A model generated the notes under the pieces. The model made no database searches and had not been told where the DNA came from. It worked only from the letters and a program-made list of their open reading frames with translations. Of a stretch of 34,201 nucleotides of DNA, positions 17,420 through 25,565 are shown piece after piece. Position numbers and translations under genes: made by a program. The stretch comes from Micromonospora rosaria (GTDB lineage: Bacteria; Actinomycetota; Actinomycetes; Mycobacteriales; Micromonosporaceae): assembly GCF_001567585.1 (NCBI RefSeq), contig NZ_LRQV01000075.1, positions 1 through 34,201 on the forward strand, written 5' to 3'. Numbering within the stretch: the stretch's first letter is position 1; every line of letters starts with the position of its first letter.

Positions 17420-17479
17420 CTCTTCCGAGGTCAGCGGCTCGGCCGCGACCGTCACCGACCACGGGGTCCGTGGGGTCCA

Positions 17480-17516
17480 CGACGCCCGGCCGGGTTCTCC
17501 TCCCGGCCGGGCGTCG
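17480..17516 (+). terminator. Hairpin terminator after rpf
   Basis: A perfect 15-bp stem (17480-17494 with 17502-17516) closes on a 7-base loop, about 60 bases after the rpf stop. Confidence 0.8.
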
Positions 17517-17569
17517 CCCGGCTCACCGGCAGGCGTGGCGACCCGGCCGGCGGGGTACCAGCGGTCACC

Positions 17570-18625
17570 ATGAGCACGAGCACGCGGGAAGATCGCCCCG
17601 CCGGGCCGGTGGACGCCGCCCCGGCCACCCACCCGCCGGCCGACCCGGCGCAGCCGGCGGTTGCGGCCGACGCCGCCCCGCCGGAGCCGACCGCCGGCGC
17701 CGGCGCGGCCCTGGCGGAGCCGACCACCGGGGCCGACGCGGCCCCGGCCGTCGGGACCGTCGCCGTCGTCGCGCACCGCAAGAAGACCTTCGGCGGCGGC
17801 CTCGACGAGCTCCGCGCCACCCTGGTCGGCGCGGGTGTGCGGGACCTGCTCTGGTACGAGGTCCCGAAGAGCCGCAAGGCGCCCAAGGCGGTCCGCAAGG
17901 CCCTCGACAAGGGGGCCGACCTGGTGTTCGTCTGGGGTGGCGACGGCACGGTGCAGCGCAGCGCCGACGCCCTCGCCGGCTCCGGCGTGCCGATGGCCGT
18001 CCTGCCCGCCGGCACCGCCAATCTCTTCGCCACCAACATGGGCATCCCCACCGACCTGCCCGAGGCGGTCCGGATCGGCCTGCACGGCCGCCGTCGCACC
18101 GTCGACCTGGGCACCCTCAACGGGGAACACTTCGCGGTGATGGCCGGGGCCGGCTTCGACGCCGACCTGATCCGGGACGCCGACCGCAAGCTCAAGGGCA
18201 AACTCGGCCGGCTGGCCTACGTGCTGACCGGGCTGCGGCACGTGCGCGGCGAGTGCGTGCGTACCCGGGTCCGGGTCGACGGCAGCGACTGGTTCGACGG
18301 CGAGGCGAGCTGCGTGCTCTTCGGCAACGTCGGCACGATCACCGGCGGCATCCCCGCCTTCGACGACGCCCGGCCCGACGACGGCGCCCTGGAGGTGGGG
18401 GTGGCCACCGCCAGCGGCCCGGTGGACTGGGCCCGCACCCTGGGCCGGATGGCCGCCGGCCGGTCCGAGGAGTCACCCTTCGTCCGCATCACCCGAGGCC
18501 GCAAGATCAAGGTACGGTTCGACGCGCCGAAGACGTACGAGCTGGACGGCGGCGCCCGGGGGAAGACGAGCCGGCTCACGGTGAAGGTGGTGCCGGCGGC
18601 CCTCACCGTCTGCTGCCCCGGGTAG
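17570..18625 (+). CDS. Diacylglycerol-kinase-family lipid kinase
   Basis: A 351-aa protein of the DAGK/sphingosine-kinase/YegS family, which phosphorylates a lipid hydroxyl using ATP. The nucleotide loop GGDGT is at 123-127, followed by PAGTANLFA (146-154), and the later GAGFDADLI and FGNVGTITGG segments fit the family. The first 60 residues form an Ala/Pro/Glu-rich extension not needed for the fold. The ATG at 17570 has no Shine-Dalgarno sequence; an internal start after the extension cannot be excluded. There is no membrane segment, so the enzyme would act at the inner membrane face. The lipid substrate is unknown. Confidence 0.85.
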   Translation: MSTSTREDRPAGPVDAAPATHPPADPAQPAVAADAAPPEPTAGAGAALAEPTTGADAAPAVGTVAVVAHRKKTFGGGLDELRATLVGAGVRDLLWYEVPKSRKAPKAVRKALDKGADLVFVWGGDGTVQRSADALAGSGVPMAVLPAGTANLFATNMGIPTDLPEAVRIGLHGRRRTVDLGTLNGEHFAVMAGAGFDADLIRDADRKLKGKLGRLAYVLTGLRHVRGECVRTRVRVDGSDWFDGEASCVLFGNVGTITGGIPAFDDARPDDGALEVGVATASGPVDWARTLGRMAAGRSEESPFVRITRGRKIKVRFDAPKTYELDGGARGKTSRLTVKVVPAALTVCCPG

Positions 18626-18664
18626 GCGTCCCGAGGGGGTGCCCGGTCGATTGTTCCCGCTGTC

Positions 18665-18670
18665 TAGGCT
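18665..18670 (+). promoter_or_regulatory. Putative -10 element of the DUF1707 gene
   Basis: TAGGCT lies 65 bases before the ATG at 18735, and a TTGTTC stretch (18652-18657) is a weak -35 candidate at short spacing. Confidence 0.35.
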
Positions 18671-18734
18671 GGGGCCCCGGTGATCATCGGCGGCACCGGG
18701 GCGACCAGCAGCGACGGAGGAACGGGTTTCATCG

Positions 18735-19226
18735 ATGGATCTGAACGAGCGGGTGGGCACGGTACAACGGACCCAGGTCCTGGACCTGCTGTCGCAGGCA
18801 CTCGAACAGGGCTACATCGACCTGGCCGACTACGAACGCCGGATGTCGCTGGTCCACACCGCGACGGTCGTCGGTGACCTGACCAGCCAGGTGGCCGACC
18901 TGCCACGACAGTTCCACTGGCATCCGCAGCAGGCCCAGATGGCCCCCGTGACCCCGACCGTCGGCGTCGATCCCGAGAAGCGCATCCGGACGATGACCCT
19001 CGCCTCGGTCTCCCTCGGCGGCGTCGCCCTGGTCACCTCGATCTGCGGCGGTGTCGGCGCGCTGTTCGGCGTGGCCGCGATCCTGCTCGGCCGACCCGGC
19101 CTGAAGAGCGCCCGCAACCACGGGCTGGCGCTCACCGGGATCATCCTCGGCGCGGTGGGCATCGTCTTCTCCCTCTGCGCCGTCGGGATCCTGATCTTCG
19201 GTGACGGGGTGCAGCCTCCCGCCTAG
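18735..19226 (+). CDS. DUF1707 protein with two membrane segments
   Basis: A 163-aa membrane protein. Residues about 1-57 match the actinobacterial DUF1707 (SHOCT-like) module: RTQVLDLLSQALEQGYIDLADYERRM, then GDLTSQVADLP. Two hydrophobic segments follow (about 88-118 and 131-155) with a DUF4190-like pattern, GVAAILLGRPGLKSARNHGL between them. The ATG at 18735 has GGAGG at 18716-18720, an unusually long 14-base spacing. The function is unknown. No clear terminator was seen between it and the convergent RNase H-like gene. Confidence 0.8.
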   Translation: MDLNERVGTVQRTQVLDLLSQALEQGYIDLADYERRMSLVHTATVVGDLTSQVADLPRQFHWHPQQAQMAPVTPTVGVDPEKRIRTMTLASVSLGGVALVTSICGGVGALFGVAAILLGRPGLKSARNHGLALTGIILGAVGIVFSLCAVGILIFGDGVQPPA

Positions 19227-19405
19227 GCAGCGCCCTATGAGCCGTGCCGTCGTGCCGGGTGAAGCCGGGGCCGACGCCTCCTCTCGGGGTGCCGGTACCG
19301 CCGGCCGGTTGGGGTCGGTTGTGGTGGAGCTTTGGAACTGCCCCGGCTGTGCGACCGGTCGGGACCGCTTGGGGCCAGCCGGGGCTGCTCGGGGCGCCCG
19401 GCCGC

Positions 19406-20224
19406 TCAGACCGGCACGGCGGCGTGCCAGTCGCGCAGGAACGCGTCGACCAGATCGTAGGCCCGGGTACGCGGGTTGAACTGCTCCTCGACGCTTCGAC
19501 GGGCCAGGTGGGACAACCCGTCGGCGGCCTCGTTGAGGGCGTGCCCGGTGTGCGCCCGGACATGCTGGAAACTCAGCTCCGGCCGCGTGGCGACCAGCCG
19601 CGCGAGCCGGACCAGCGTGGGCGGTCCACCGTGCCGACGGGGCCGCAGGCTGTACCCGGCGGGCACGGCGGTGACGTCGCCGCGCTGCCAGCGGTGCAGC
19701 AGGCGCAGCGCCGGCAGGCTGTCCACCAGCACGGTCAGCCCGACCGGCGGGACACCATCGCTGAGCAGGTACTCCACCGCCCGTAGTTCGTTGACCAGCA
19801 CCTGTGACGGCCCGGTCGGGTCGAGCCGGTCCCGCCGTCGCCCGCGCAGCCCGTACCGGCCGTCGCTGACCACGTACCCGATCCCGCCGGCCCGCCGCTT
19901 CCAACTGGCGTCGGTCGCGGCGACCAGCCCGGCGGGTACGCCTGCCCAGCGGGCCACCAACCCTCGCCCCGGCCCGGCGCGTGCCACCTGGTCGCCGGTG
20001 TCGTGGCGGTGCCCGGCGGCCAGCTCCTCGGCGGCGGCGATCAACTGGGCGCTGGCCCGTGCCTCCTCGTAACGGGCGGCGAGCAGGGCAAGCTCGACCG
20101 AGTCGGCGATGCGGACGCACTGCTCGCAGCGGGTGCGGGGCAGGTACGGGCGCAGCGGCAGGGCGCGCTGGTACAGGTCGGGCGGGAGCAGGTGGACGGC
20201 CTCATCGAACTCATCGGCACGCAC
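19406..20224 (-). CDS. RNase H-fold protein with N-terminal extension
   Basis: A 272-aa soluble protein. Residues about 100-242 form an RNase HI-like domain with the four acidic residues in order: Asp105 (ATDAS), Glu146 (NELRAV), Asp168 (LVDSLPAL) and Asp235 (NEAADGLSH), plus RAHTGHALNE. These suggest an active nuclease on RNA/DNA hybrids. The N-terminal 95 residues are helical with a CEQC pair and are not typical of RNase HI. The GTG at 20224 has AGGAGG 4 bases upstream. The gene lies 32 bases downstream of the membrane-anchored protein at 20257 and is probably co-transcribed with it. Confidence 0.75.
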   Translation of the reverse strand: MRADEFDEAVHLLPPDLYQRALPLRPYLPRTRCEQCVRIADSVELALLAARYEEARASAQLIAAAEELAAGHRHDTGDQVARAGPGRGLVARWAGVPAGLVAATDASWKRRAGGIGYVVSDGRYGLRGRRRDRLDPTGPSQVLVNELRAVEYLLSDGVPPVGLTVLVDSLPALRLLHRWQRGDVTAVPAGYSLRPRRHGGPPTLVRLARLVATRPELSFQHVRAHTGHALNEAADGLSHLARRSVEEQFNPRTRAYDLVDAFLRDWHAAVPV

Positions 20225-20256
20225 GATGCCTCCTGGAGTCTGAGGGGAAGGGGAGG

Positions 20257-20991
20257 TCAGAGCAGGGTGAGCGAGTCGATCCGCAGGAGCGGGACGGTCG
20301 TCTCCCCGCCGATCTGGGTCTCGTAGCTGTACGACATGAGGACCGTGACCCTGGCGCGGAAGATGTCGTCCTCCACCAGGTCGGCCAGGTCGGCCTCGGC
20401 GCCGGTGAACATCGTGTTGGTCTCGTAGTCGTACTCGTCGGCCATCTTCCGGTGCGCCACGTCGGCACGGAACGTGTCGGCGCCGGTGGCCGCGTCGAAC
20501 TGGGTGACCCGGCCGTAGACGACGTAGGTCCGGCCGATGTGGGCGTCGGGGTTCTTGGCGACGAGCTTCCACTGCCGCGCGGTCAGGTTCTGGTACGACG
20601 GTGGCTTGCTCTTCGTGGGGCGGGGGGTCGGGCTGGGCGGGGCCGTGATCGGGGCGACCGGGGACGGCGTGACGGTGACGGGGGCGGTGGTGGTGACCGG
20701 TGCCGTGGTCGCCGCAGCGGTAAGGCTCGGGCTGGTCGTGGCCGCGGCGACGACCGGCTGCGGGTCGTCGCCGCCGAGCATCGTGCCGAACAGGGTGCCG
20801 CCCGCGCAGAGCGCGACGGCGAGCAGGGCGCCACCGGCGATCCGGAGCCGGGGGTTCGCGGGCCCGCCGCCGGTAGTGCCGGCGACCGTGGTGCCGGTTG
20901 GTGCGGCGGCAGCCGACGTGGCGGGGGGAGGCGGAGGTTGCACGGTGGGGGAGGGCAGAGGAGGAAGGTCGGGGCTGGTCGGGTCGACCAC
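20257..20991 (-). CDS. Membrane-anchored protein with Pro/Thr linker and OB-like domain
   Basis: A 244-aa protein of unknown function. A Pro-rich cytosolic start (1-48) leads to a single transmembrane helix (about 50-72, IAGGALLAVALCAGGTLFG). A long Thr/Ala/Pro linker (about 80-128) follows. The extracytoplasmic C-terminal domain (about 130-244) contains GRTYVVYGRVTQFDAATG and ends in strands, a pattern like an OB-fold; similar domains occur in hypothetical actinobacterial proteins. The GTG at 20991 has AAGGAG 7 bases upstream. It is read with the RNase H-like gene and lies behind a terminator that ends the lipoprotein gene. Confidence 0.65.
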   Translation of the reverse strand: MVDPTSPDLPPLPSPTVQPPPPPATSAAAAPTGTTVAGTTGGGPANPRLRIAGGALLAVALCAGGTLFGTMLGGDDPQPVVAAATTSPSLTAAATTAPVTTTAPVTVTPSPVAPITAPPSPTPRPTKSKPPSYQNLTARQWKLVAKNPDAHIGRTYVVYGRVTQFDAATGADTFRADVAHRKMADEYDYETNTMFTGAEADLADLVEDDIFRARVTVLMSYSYETQIGGETTVPLLRIDSLTLL

Positions 20992-21024
20992 GGTCGTACT
21001 CCTTGGGTGGAACGGTCCGGGGGT

Positions 21025-21059
21025 GTTGCGGGGCGGGTGGGGGCAGCCCGCCCCGCAAC
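21025..21059 (-). terminator. Hairpin terminator after the lipoprotein gene
   Basis: A perfect 13-bp stem (21025-21037 with 21047-21059) with a 9-base loop lies 10 bases past the lipoprotein stop on the minus strand. Confidence 0.75.
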
Positions 21060-21069
21060 GGGAGGGTGG

Positions 21070-21600
21070 TCAGCTCAGGGCGACGGTGACCCCGTTGGAG
21101 AGGAAGGAGTCGTGGAGCTTCAGCTCGGTGAGTTTCACCTTCTTCGGTACGTCGAAGACGATCACGCCGGTGACCTGGTTGCCGGGGTTGATCTCGTTGA
21201 GGAAGGTCTCCGCCTTCTTGTTGGCGTAGAGGCCGGCCTCGCTGTCGCTGGAGTACTCGGTGCCCTTGGCGTCGTACGCCTTCTGGCTGCTGCCGTCGAG
21301 GAGCTGAGCCTCCTTGCCGATGTTCTTGACGGTCAGGTTGACCAGGCAGTACTGCCCCTGGGCGGTGGCGCCGAGCAGGTCCGACCCGACCTTGTCGACG
21401 CCGCACTTGGTCGACTTCACGGTGAACTCGAACTTGCCGTCGCGGGCCGGGTCGCCGATGGCGGCGACCTTCTTGGCCTCGGCCGTCTTCGCGCCGGTGT
21501 CGTCGCCGGTGGCTCCGTCGGCCGTGTCGGTGGCGGCGGAGCCGCAGCCCAGCGCGACGAGGGCGGTGACGGAGAGGGCGACGACGGTGGTCTTGCGCAT
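21070..21600 (-). CDS. DUF4352-like lipoprotein
   Basis: A 176-aa exported lipoprotein. The signal ends in lipobox ALGC (Cys19), followed by an Asp/Thr/Ala-rich tether to about residue 45. The mature domain (about 50-176) is beta-rich and resembles DUF4352, an immunoglobulin-like fold: FEFTVKSTKCG, YCLVNLTVKNIGKEAQ, VFDVPKKVKLTELKLHD. Two Cys (in STKCG and GQYCL) could pair. The ATG at 21600 has GGAGG 7 bases upstream. It is divergent from the exonuclease-like gene across 100 bases. Function unknown. Confidence 0.8.
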   Translation of the reverse strand: MRKTTVVALSVTALVALGCGSAATDTADGATGDDTGAKTAEAKKVAAIGDPARDGKFEFTVKSTKCGVDKVGSDLLGATAQGQYCLVNLTVKNIGKEAQLLDGSSQKAYDAKGTEYSSDSEAGLYANKKAETFLNEINPGNQVTGVIVFDVPKKVKLTELKLHDSFLSNGVTVALS

Positions 21601-21647
21601 CAGTTAACCTCCGAGGAGCGTTGTGGCGGGCTCAATGAAAGCATCGG

Positions 21648-21700
21648 CTGTGAACGGTGTCAACACACATGCTGTTTGACGGCCATGGCACACTGCGGGG
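21648..21700 (+). promoter_or_regulatory. Promoter module A (twin of the one at 23290)
   Basis: This block aligns without gaps to 23290-23346, with 45 of 57 positions identical counting the start codons. Both copies contain CTGTGAAC, the inverted pair GTCAA (21659-21663) and TTGAC (21676-21680) with 12 bases between, and TGGCACACTGCGG. CACACT (21689-21694) lies 6 bases before the GTG, a -10 position for a leaderless mRNA. No -35 hexamer fits at 17-19 bp, so an activator or repressor is likely to work through the dyad. Confidence 0.7.
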
Positions 21701-23284
21701 GTGCCGATCTTCGTCGCCGGACACCTCACCCGGCAGCCCGGAGCAGACCCGCGGACCCTCACCTTCGCCCTCGTCGACGTGGCGACAACGGGCCCGCACC
21801 CCGAGCAGGGCGCCCGGATCTGCGAGGTGGCCGTGGTCCGGATGCGCGGCGACGGCGTCGTCCTGGACGAGTACGCGACCCTGGTCGATCCCGGCGCGTC
21901 GATCGCGGACGCCGAGTCCCACCGGAGCGCCGACGTGGACCTCGCCCCCGCGCCGACCTTCGCGGAGATCGCCGACGACCTGCTGGCCCGGCTGAGCGAC
22001 GCGATCGTGGTGGGCCACAACCTGGAGTTCGTCGACCGGTTCCTCGGCGCCGAGCTCGACCGCCTGGACATCGCCCTGCCGCCCGTTCCCGGGCTCTGCT
22101 CCCTCGTCACCTGCCGGGTCCACCTCGACCGAGAGGAGCATGCGCTGACGGAGATGGCCAACCTGCTCACCGGGGAGTGGCCCAGCGGGCTGCCCTCGAC
22201 GCTCGGACTCGCCCGGGCCATGGCCGGCACGCTCGCCACCCTGGTCGGCGCGGCCCCCGAGCCGCTGTCGTGGCGGGGTCTGGCACCGGTACCGCTGCCG
22301 GCGCAACCACGCGGCACGCCCGTCACCCCCCGCGTCGTCGGGCTGCGCAGGGGCAGCGAGGGCTGGCTCGCCACCCTGACCGCCCGGCTGCCGTACACGG
22401 TGGATCCGCCCCGCCCGCGACCGGACGGGCTGCGCGACTACCGGGCGCTGCTCGCCCGCGCGCTCACCGACGGCCGGATCGTCGGCGGGGAGGCCGCCGA
22501 CCTGGCCGCGCTCGCCGGTCGGGCCGGGCTGACCCAGGCGACGGCCTGGCAGGTGCACGAGGAGTTCCTCGTGGTGAGCCGGGCCCACGCCGAGGCGGAC
22601 GGCGTCGTCACCGCCACCGAGCTGCGCGAGCTCCAGCGGGCGGCGAAGGAGCTCGGGACGACGTACCTGATCAGGGACCTGGAGGAGGCGGCGGCGGCCA
22701 ACCGGGCCCGGCGCGAGGCCCCACTACGGGGTTGGCGGGTGCTGCCCGTCGGCGACTCGGCCGAGGTGACCGAGGCCGTCGACCTCGCCGTCGAGCACGG
22801 GGCCACGGTGGCGGTGAAGCTCACCCGCACCGTGCGGCTGGTGATCGTCGACGAGGGCGCCGCCGCGGACCCCCGGATCGCCCGGGCGACCGACCTCGGC
22901 GTGCCGGTCCTCACCGTGGCGCAGGCCCGCACGCTGCTGGCGGACGAGGTGGCCGCCGCGTCCGGCAGCCCGGCCGCCGCGCCGGAGGAGGCCGACGACG
23001 ACGGCCCGCACGGTCCCCGGTGGCACGAGTACTGGCGGCCCCGGGAGCTGACCCCGGCGGAGTACCGCGACCGGTTCGGCGGGACCCTCGCCGCCCCGAT
23101 CGAGGTTTCGGTGGAGGTTTCGGTCGCCGTCGAGGGGTCGGCGGCCACCGGGCCCGCCGTCGGCCGGTCGACGCCGATCCTCGCCACGACCACGCACGCC
23201 AAGAGCGGGTGCGCCGTCGTCGCGCTGGTCGGCGGCGCGCTCCTGGCGGGGGTCGTCGAACTGGTGCGGCAGCTGATCGTGTGA
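21701..23284 (+). CDS. Degenerate DEDDh exonuclease-like protein with TerB/BRCT-like regions and C-terminal membrane helix
   Basis: A 527-aa multidomain protein. Residues about 20-180 follow the DnaQ/RNase T exonuclease fold, but catalytic positions are altered: ExoI reads DVATTG (Asp26 kept, Glu replaced by Ala28), ExoII reads HNLEFVDRF (Asp shifted by one to 112), and ExoIII reads HALTE (Asp replaced by Glu151). It is therefore probably weak or inactive as a nuclease. Residues about 245-320 are helical with a TerB-like stretch (AHAEADGVVTATELRELQ). Residues about 342-415 look BRCT-like. An acidic, Pro-rich linker and a hydrophobic helix (504-522) end the protein. The GTG at 21701 is set by the promoter module shared with the next gene. 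Confidence 0.65.
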   Translation: MPIFVAGHLTRQPGADPRTLTFALVDVATTGPHPEQGARICEVAVVRMRGDGVVLDEYATLVDPGASIADAESHRSADVDLAPAPTFAEIADDLLARLSDAIVVGHNLEFVDRFLGAELDRLDIALPPVPGLCSLVTCRVHLDREEHALTEMANLLTGEWPSGLPSTLGLARAMAGTLATLVGAAPEPLSWRGLAPVPLPAQPRGTPVTPRVVGLRRGSEGWLATLTARLPYTVDPPRPRPDGLRDYRALLARALTDGRIVGGEAADLAALAGRAGLTQATAWQVHEEFLVVSRAHAEADGVVTATELRELQRAAKELGTTYLIRDLEEAAAANRARREAPLRGWRVLPVGDSAEVTEAVDLAVEHGATVAVKLTRTVRLVIVDEGAAADPRIARATDLGVPVLTVAQARTLLADEVAAASGSPAAAPEEADDDGPHGPRWHEYWRPRELTPAEYRDRFGGTLAAPIEVSVEVSVAVEGSAATGPAVGRSTPILATTTHAKSGCAVVALVGGALLAGVVELVRQLIV

Positions 23285-23289
23285 GCTAA

Positions 23290-23342
23290 CTGTGAACTAA
23301 GTCAACAGGCGTGATGCTTGACGGGTGTGGCACACTGCGGAG
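23290..23342 (+). promoter_or_regulatory. Promoter module B (twin of the one at 21648)
   Basis: The block starts only 5 bases after the upstream stop codon. It carries GTCAA (23301-23305) and TTGAC (23318-23322), CACACT (23331-23336), and then 6 bases to the GTG. Matching both dyad arms and the start codon distance of module A shows that two neighbouring genes are under the same control but are not a single operon by design. Confidence 0.7.
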
Positions 23343-25262
23343 GTGCAGGAGAACCCGTCCATCACGGCGGCGGAGATCGCCCGGCTCGCCGGGGTCGGCC
23401 GCGCCGCCGTCAGCAACTGGCGCAAACGCCACGCCGACTTCCCCGCCCCGGTCGGCGGCACCGCGACCAGCGCCGAGTTCGACCTCCGCCAGGTCGAGCA
23501 GTGGCTCCACGGGCAGGGCAAACTCCCCGAACTGTCCACCGTGGACCGACTCTGGCACCACCTCGCGCGCACCCCCGACGCCGCCCCCGCCGTCCTCGCC
23601 GCCGCCGGCGCCCGACTGCTCGCCCGGCACCGGGGTGAGACCCCGCCCCCGACCGACGCCCGGCTCGGGGAGCACGTCGCCAGCGTCGACGCCCTCGCCG
23701 ACGAACTCGGCCCGCAGGTCGCCTTCGACGAGCTGTGGCAACGCTTCTCCGCACCCGGCCCCGGCGGCCGTACCACCGTCACCCCCGACGGCCTCGCCGA
23801 CCTGATGGTCGCCCTCGTCGACGCCGGTGGCGGCACCGTCCTCGACCCGGCCGCCGGCACCGGCGCCACCCTGCGCGCCGCCGCCCGTGCCGGCTGCACC
23901 GCCGCCCACGGCCAGGAGATCGACGCCGACGCCGCCCGGCTCGCCGGCCTCTGGCTCGCCCTGCACGGCGTGGCCGGCGAGGTACGCCCCGGCGACTCGC
24001 TGCGCGCCGACGCGTACGCCGGTCGCACCGTCGACGCCGTCGTCTGCCACCCGCCCTTCGGCGTCAGCACCTGGGGGCACGACGAACTCGGGTACGACCC
24101 GCGCTGGGAGTACGGGACACCACCGCGTACCGAACCGGAGCTGGCCTGGGTCCAGCACGCCCTCACCCACCTGCGACCCGGCGGGTACGCGGTGCTGCTC
24201 ATGCCCCCGGCGGCGGCGAGCCGACGGGCCGGCCGGCGCATCCGCGCCGAACTGCTGCGCCGGGGCGCGCTGCGCGCCGTCGTGGCGCTCCCGGCGGGGG
24301 CAGCCGCGCCGCACGGCGTACCCCTGCACCTGTGGGTGCTGCGGCGGCCCGCACCGGACGCGCCCGCACCGGCGCGGACGCTGCTGGTCGACGCCGGGGC
24401 CGGCGAACTGACCGAGCTGGCTCCCCGGGTGTCGGCGGTGTGGCGGTCCTTCGCCGTCGCCCCGGAGGCCGACGTGGCGCAGGCCGGGTTCGCGCGGGCG
24501 GTGCCGGTGATCGAGCTGCTCGACGAGGAGACCGACCTCACCCCCGCCCGCCGGCAGGCCGCCGTCGAGGCCGCCAGCACCGGAGAACACCTGGTACGCA
24601 CCCGCGACCGACTGGCCGCCCTGGTCAAAGAGTTGCCCGCGTTGATCCCACCGGCCACCGCCGCGCCGGCCACCGAGGCGGGGCTGACGGTCTCCGTCGC
24701 CGAGCTGGCCCGCACCGGCGCGTTGGAGATCATCGGCCCGATCCGGGCGACCGCCGCCGACGAGGGTGAGCCAGCCGACGTCGGTCCCCTCGTCCTCACC
24801 GTGACCGACGTCCTCGCCGGGACCGAGGCCTCCGCGCGGGACGCAGGCCGGCTCGGCCAGGAGATCGGCCTCGCCCCCGGTGACGTGGTGGTGCCGATGA
24901 TCGCCCGACAGCTCACCGCCCGGGTCGTCGCCCGTGCCGGGGCGCTGCTCGGGCGCAACCTCTACCTGCTGCGGCCCAACCCGGCGGCCCTCGATCCATG
25001 GTTCCTCGCCGGCCAGCTCCGTACCTCGGCGAACGAAAAACAGGCGTCGAGCCTCTCCGGAACGTTGCGCTTGGACATCCGGCGGGCCCAGGTGCGGCGG
25101 GTGTCGCTGGAGGAGCAGCGGACCCAGGGCGAGGCGTTCCGCCGGCTCGACGCCTTCGAGTGGGCCGTCCGACAGGTAGCGGTGCTGGGGGAGGAGTTGA
25201 TCCAACTCACCGCCGACGGCCTGGCGCGCGGCTCCCTGCTCCCGGACACCGATCACTCTTAG
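23343..25262 (+). CDS. HTH-N6 adenine methylase-specificity fusion (type I R-M like)
   Basis: A 639-aa protein. Residues about 5-55 are a MerR/AlpA-like HTH (ITAAEIARLAGVGRAAVSNW). Residues about 140-360 are an HsdM-type N6-adenine methyltransferase: motif I DPAAGTG (168-174), and motif IV CHPPFG (235-240) where the usual Asn of NPPF is His236. The C-terminal 180 residues resemble an HsdS half with its helical conserved region. Family members I recall from Streptomyces carry CNPPFG, so His here may impair methylation. The GTG at 23343 is fixed by the shared promoter module. The N-terminal HTH could bind the dyad and autoregulate (inference). No restriction subunit is adjacent. Confidence 0.75.
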   Translation: MQENPSITAAEIARLAGVGRAAVSNWRKRHADFPAPVGGTATSAEFDLRQVEQWLHGQGKLPELSTVDRLWHHLARTPDAAPAVLAAAGARLLARHRGETPPPTDARLGEHVASVDALADELGPQVAFDELWQRFSAPGPGGRTTVTPDGLADLMVALVDAGGGTVLDPAAGTGATLRAAARAGCTAAHGQEIDADAARLAGLWLALHGVAGEVRPGDSLRADAYAGRTVDAVVCHPPFGVSTWGHDELGYDPRWEYGTPPRTEPELAWVQHALTHLRPGGYAVLLMPPAAASRRAGRRIRAELLRRGALRAVVALPAGAAAPHGVPLHLWVLRRPAPDAPAPARTLLVDAGAGELTELAPRVSAVWRSFAVAPEADVAQAGFARAVPVIELLDEETDLTPARRQAAVEAASTGEHLVRTRDRLAALVKELPALIPPATAAPATEAGLTVSVAELARTGALEIIGPIRATAADEGEPADVGPLVLTVTDVLAGTEASARDAGRLGQEIGLAPGDVVVPMIARQLTARVVARAGALLGRNLYLLRPNPAALDPWFLAGQLRTSANEKQASSLSGTLRLDIRRAQVRRVSLEEQRTQGEAFRRLDAFEWAVRQVAVLGEELIQLTADGLARGSLLPDTDHS

Positions 25263-25301
25263 AGGGCGACCGAGTCGTACCGTCGCGCTCGGAGGCGGGT
25301 G

Positions 25302-25448
25302 ATGGTCGATGACGACGGTGTGCGGATGTCGGTTGACGCGGTCTGCCGGCATGCCGTGGCGGTGGACGACGCCGCCCACCGGATGAGCACGGCCCGCGGT
25401 GCGCGGCGCACGACCGGACTGACTCTATCGGCCCGGGAAGCGGTGTGA
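25302..25448 (+). CDS. Short ORF resembling the N-terminus of a type VII secretion target
   Basis: A 48-aa frame with GGAGGCGGG before the ATG at 25302. The sequence VRMSVDAVCRHAVAVDDAAHRMSTARGA has the spacing of the first helix of actinobacterial EspC/WXG100-like proteins, which are usually about 100 aa or more. It stops before the expected second helix, so it may be a truncated remnant. Bases 25449-25500 after it show no continuation that I can follow. Confidence 0.35.
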   Translation: MVDDDGVRMSVDAVCRHAVAVDDAAHRMSTARGARRTTGLTLSAREAV

Positions 25449-25523
25449 GTGCGTCGGATACCCGACGGCGCCGTGGTGCCGGAAGGCCGTGGGCAGCGAC
25501 GAAACGATCTGGCAGTACACCAG

Positions 25524-25533
25524 ACTGATCAGT
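25524..25533. promoter_or_regulatory. Perfect palindrome ACTGATCAGT upstream of the kinase operon
   Basis: This 10-bp palindrome lies 24 bases before a -10-like TAGTAC (25557-25562), which is where a -35 region or operator would be expected. Confidence 0.4.
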
Positions 25534-25565
25534 GGCTGGTTCTCCACTGTGTCGCGTAGTACGGT

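Noticed and set aside
21648..23346. PafBC (RecA-independent DNA damage) promoter in the shared modules
   Set aside because: That motif needs TTGTC(A/G)GTG, eight bases, then TAnnnT. Here TTGACGG is only about 8 bases from CACACT, so spacing and sequence do not fit.
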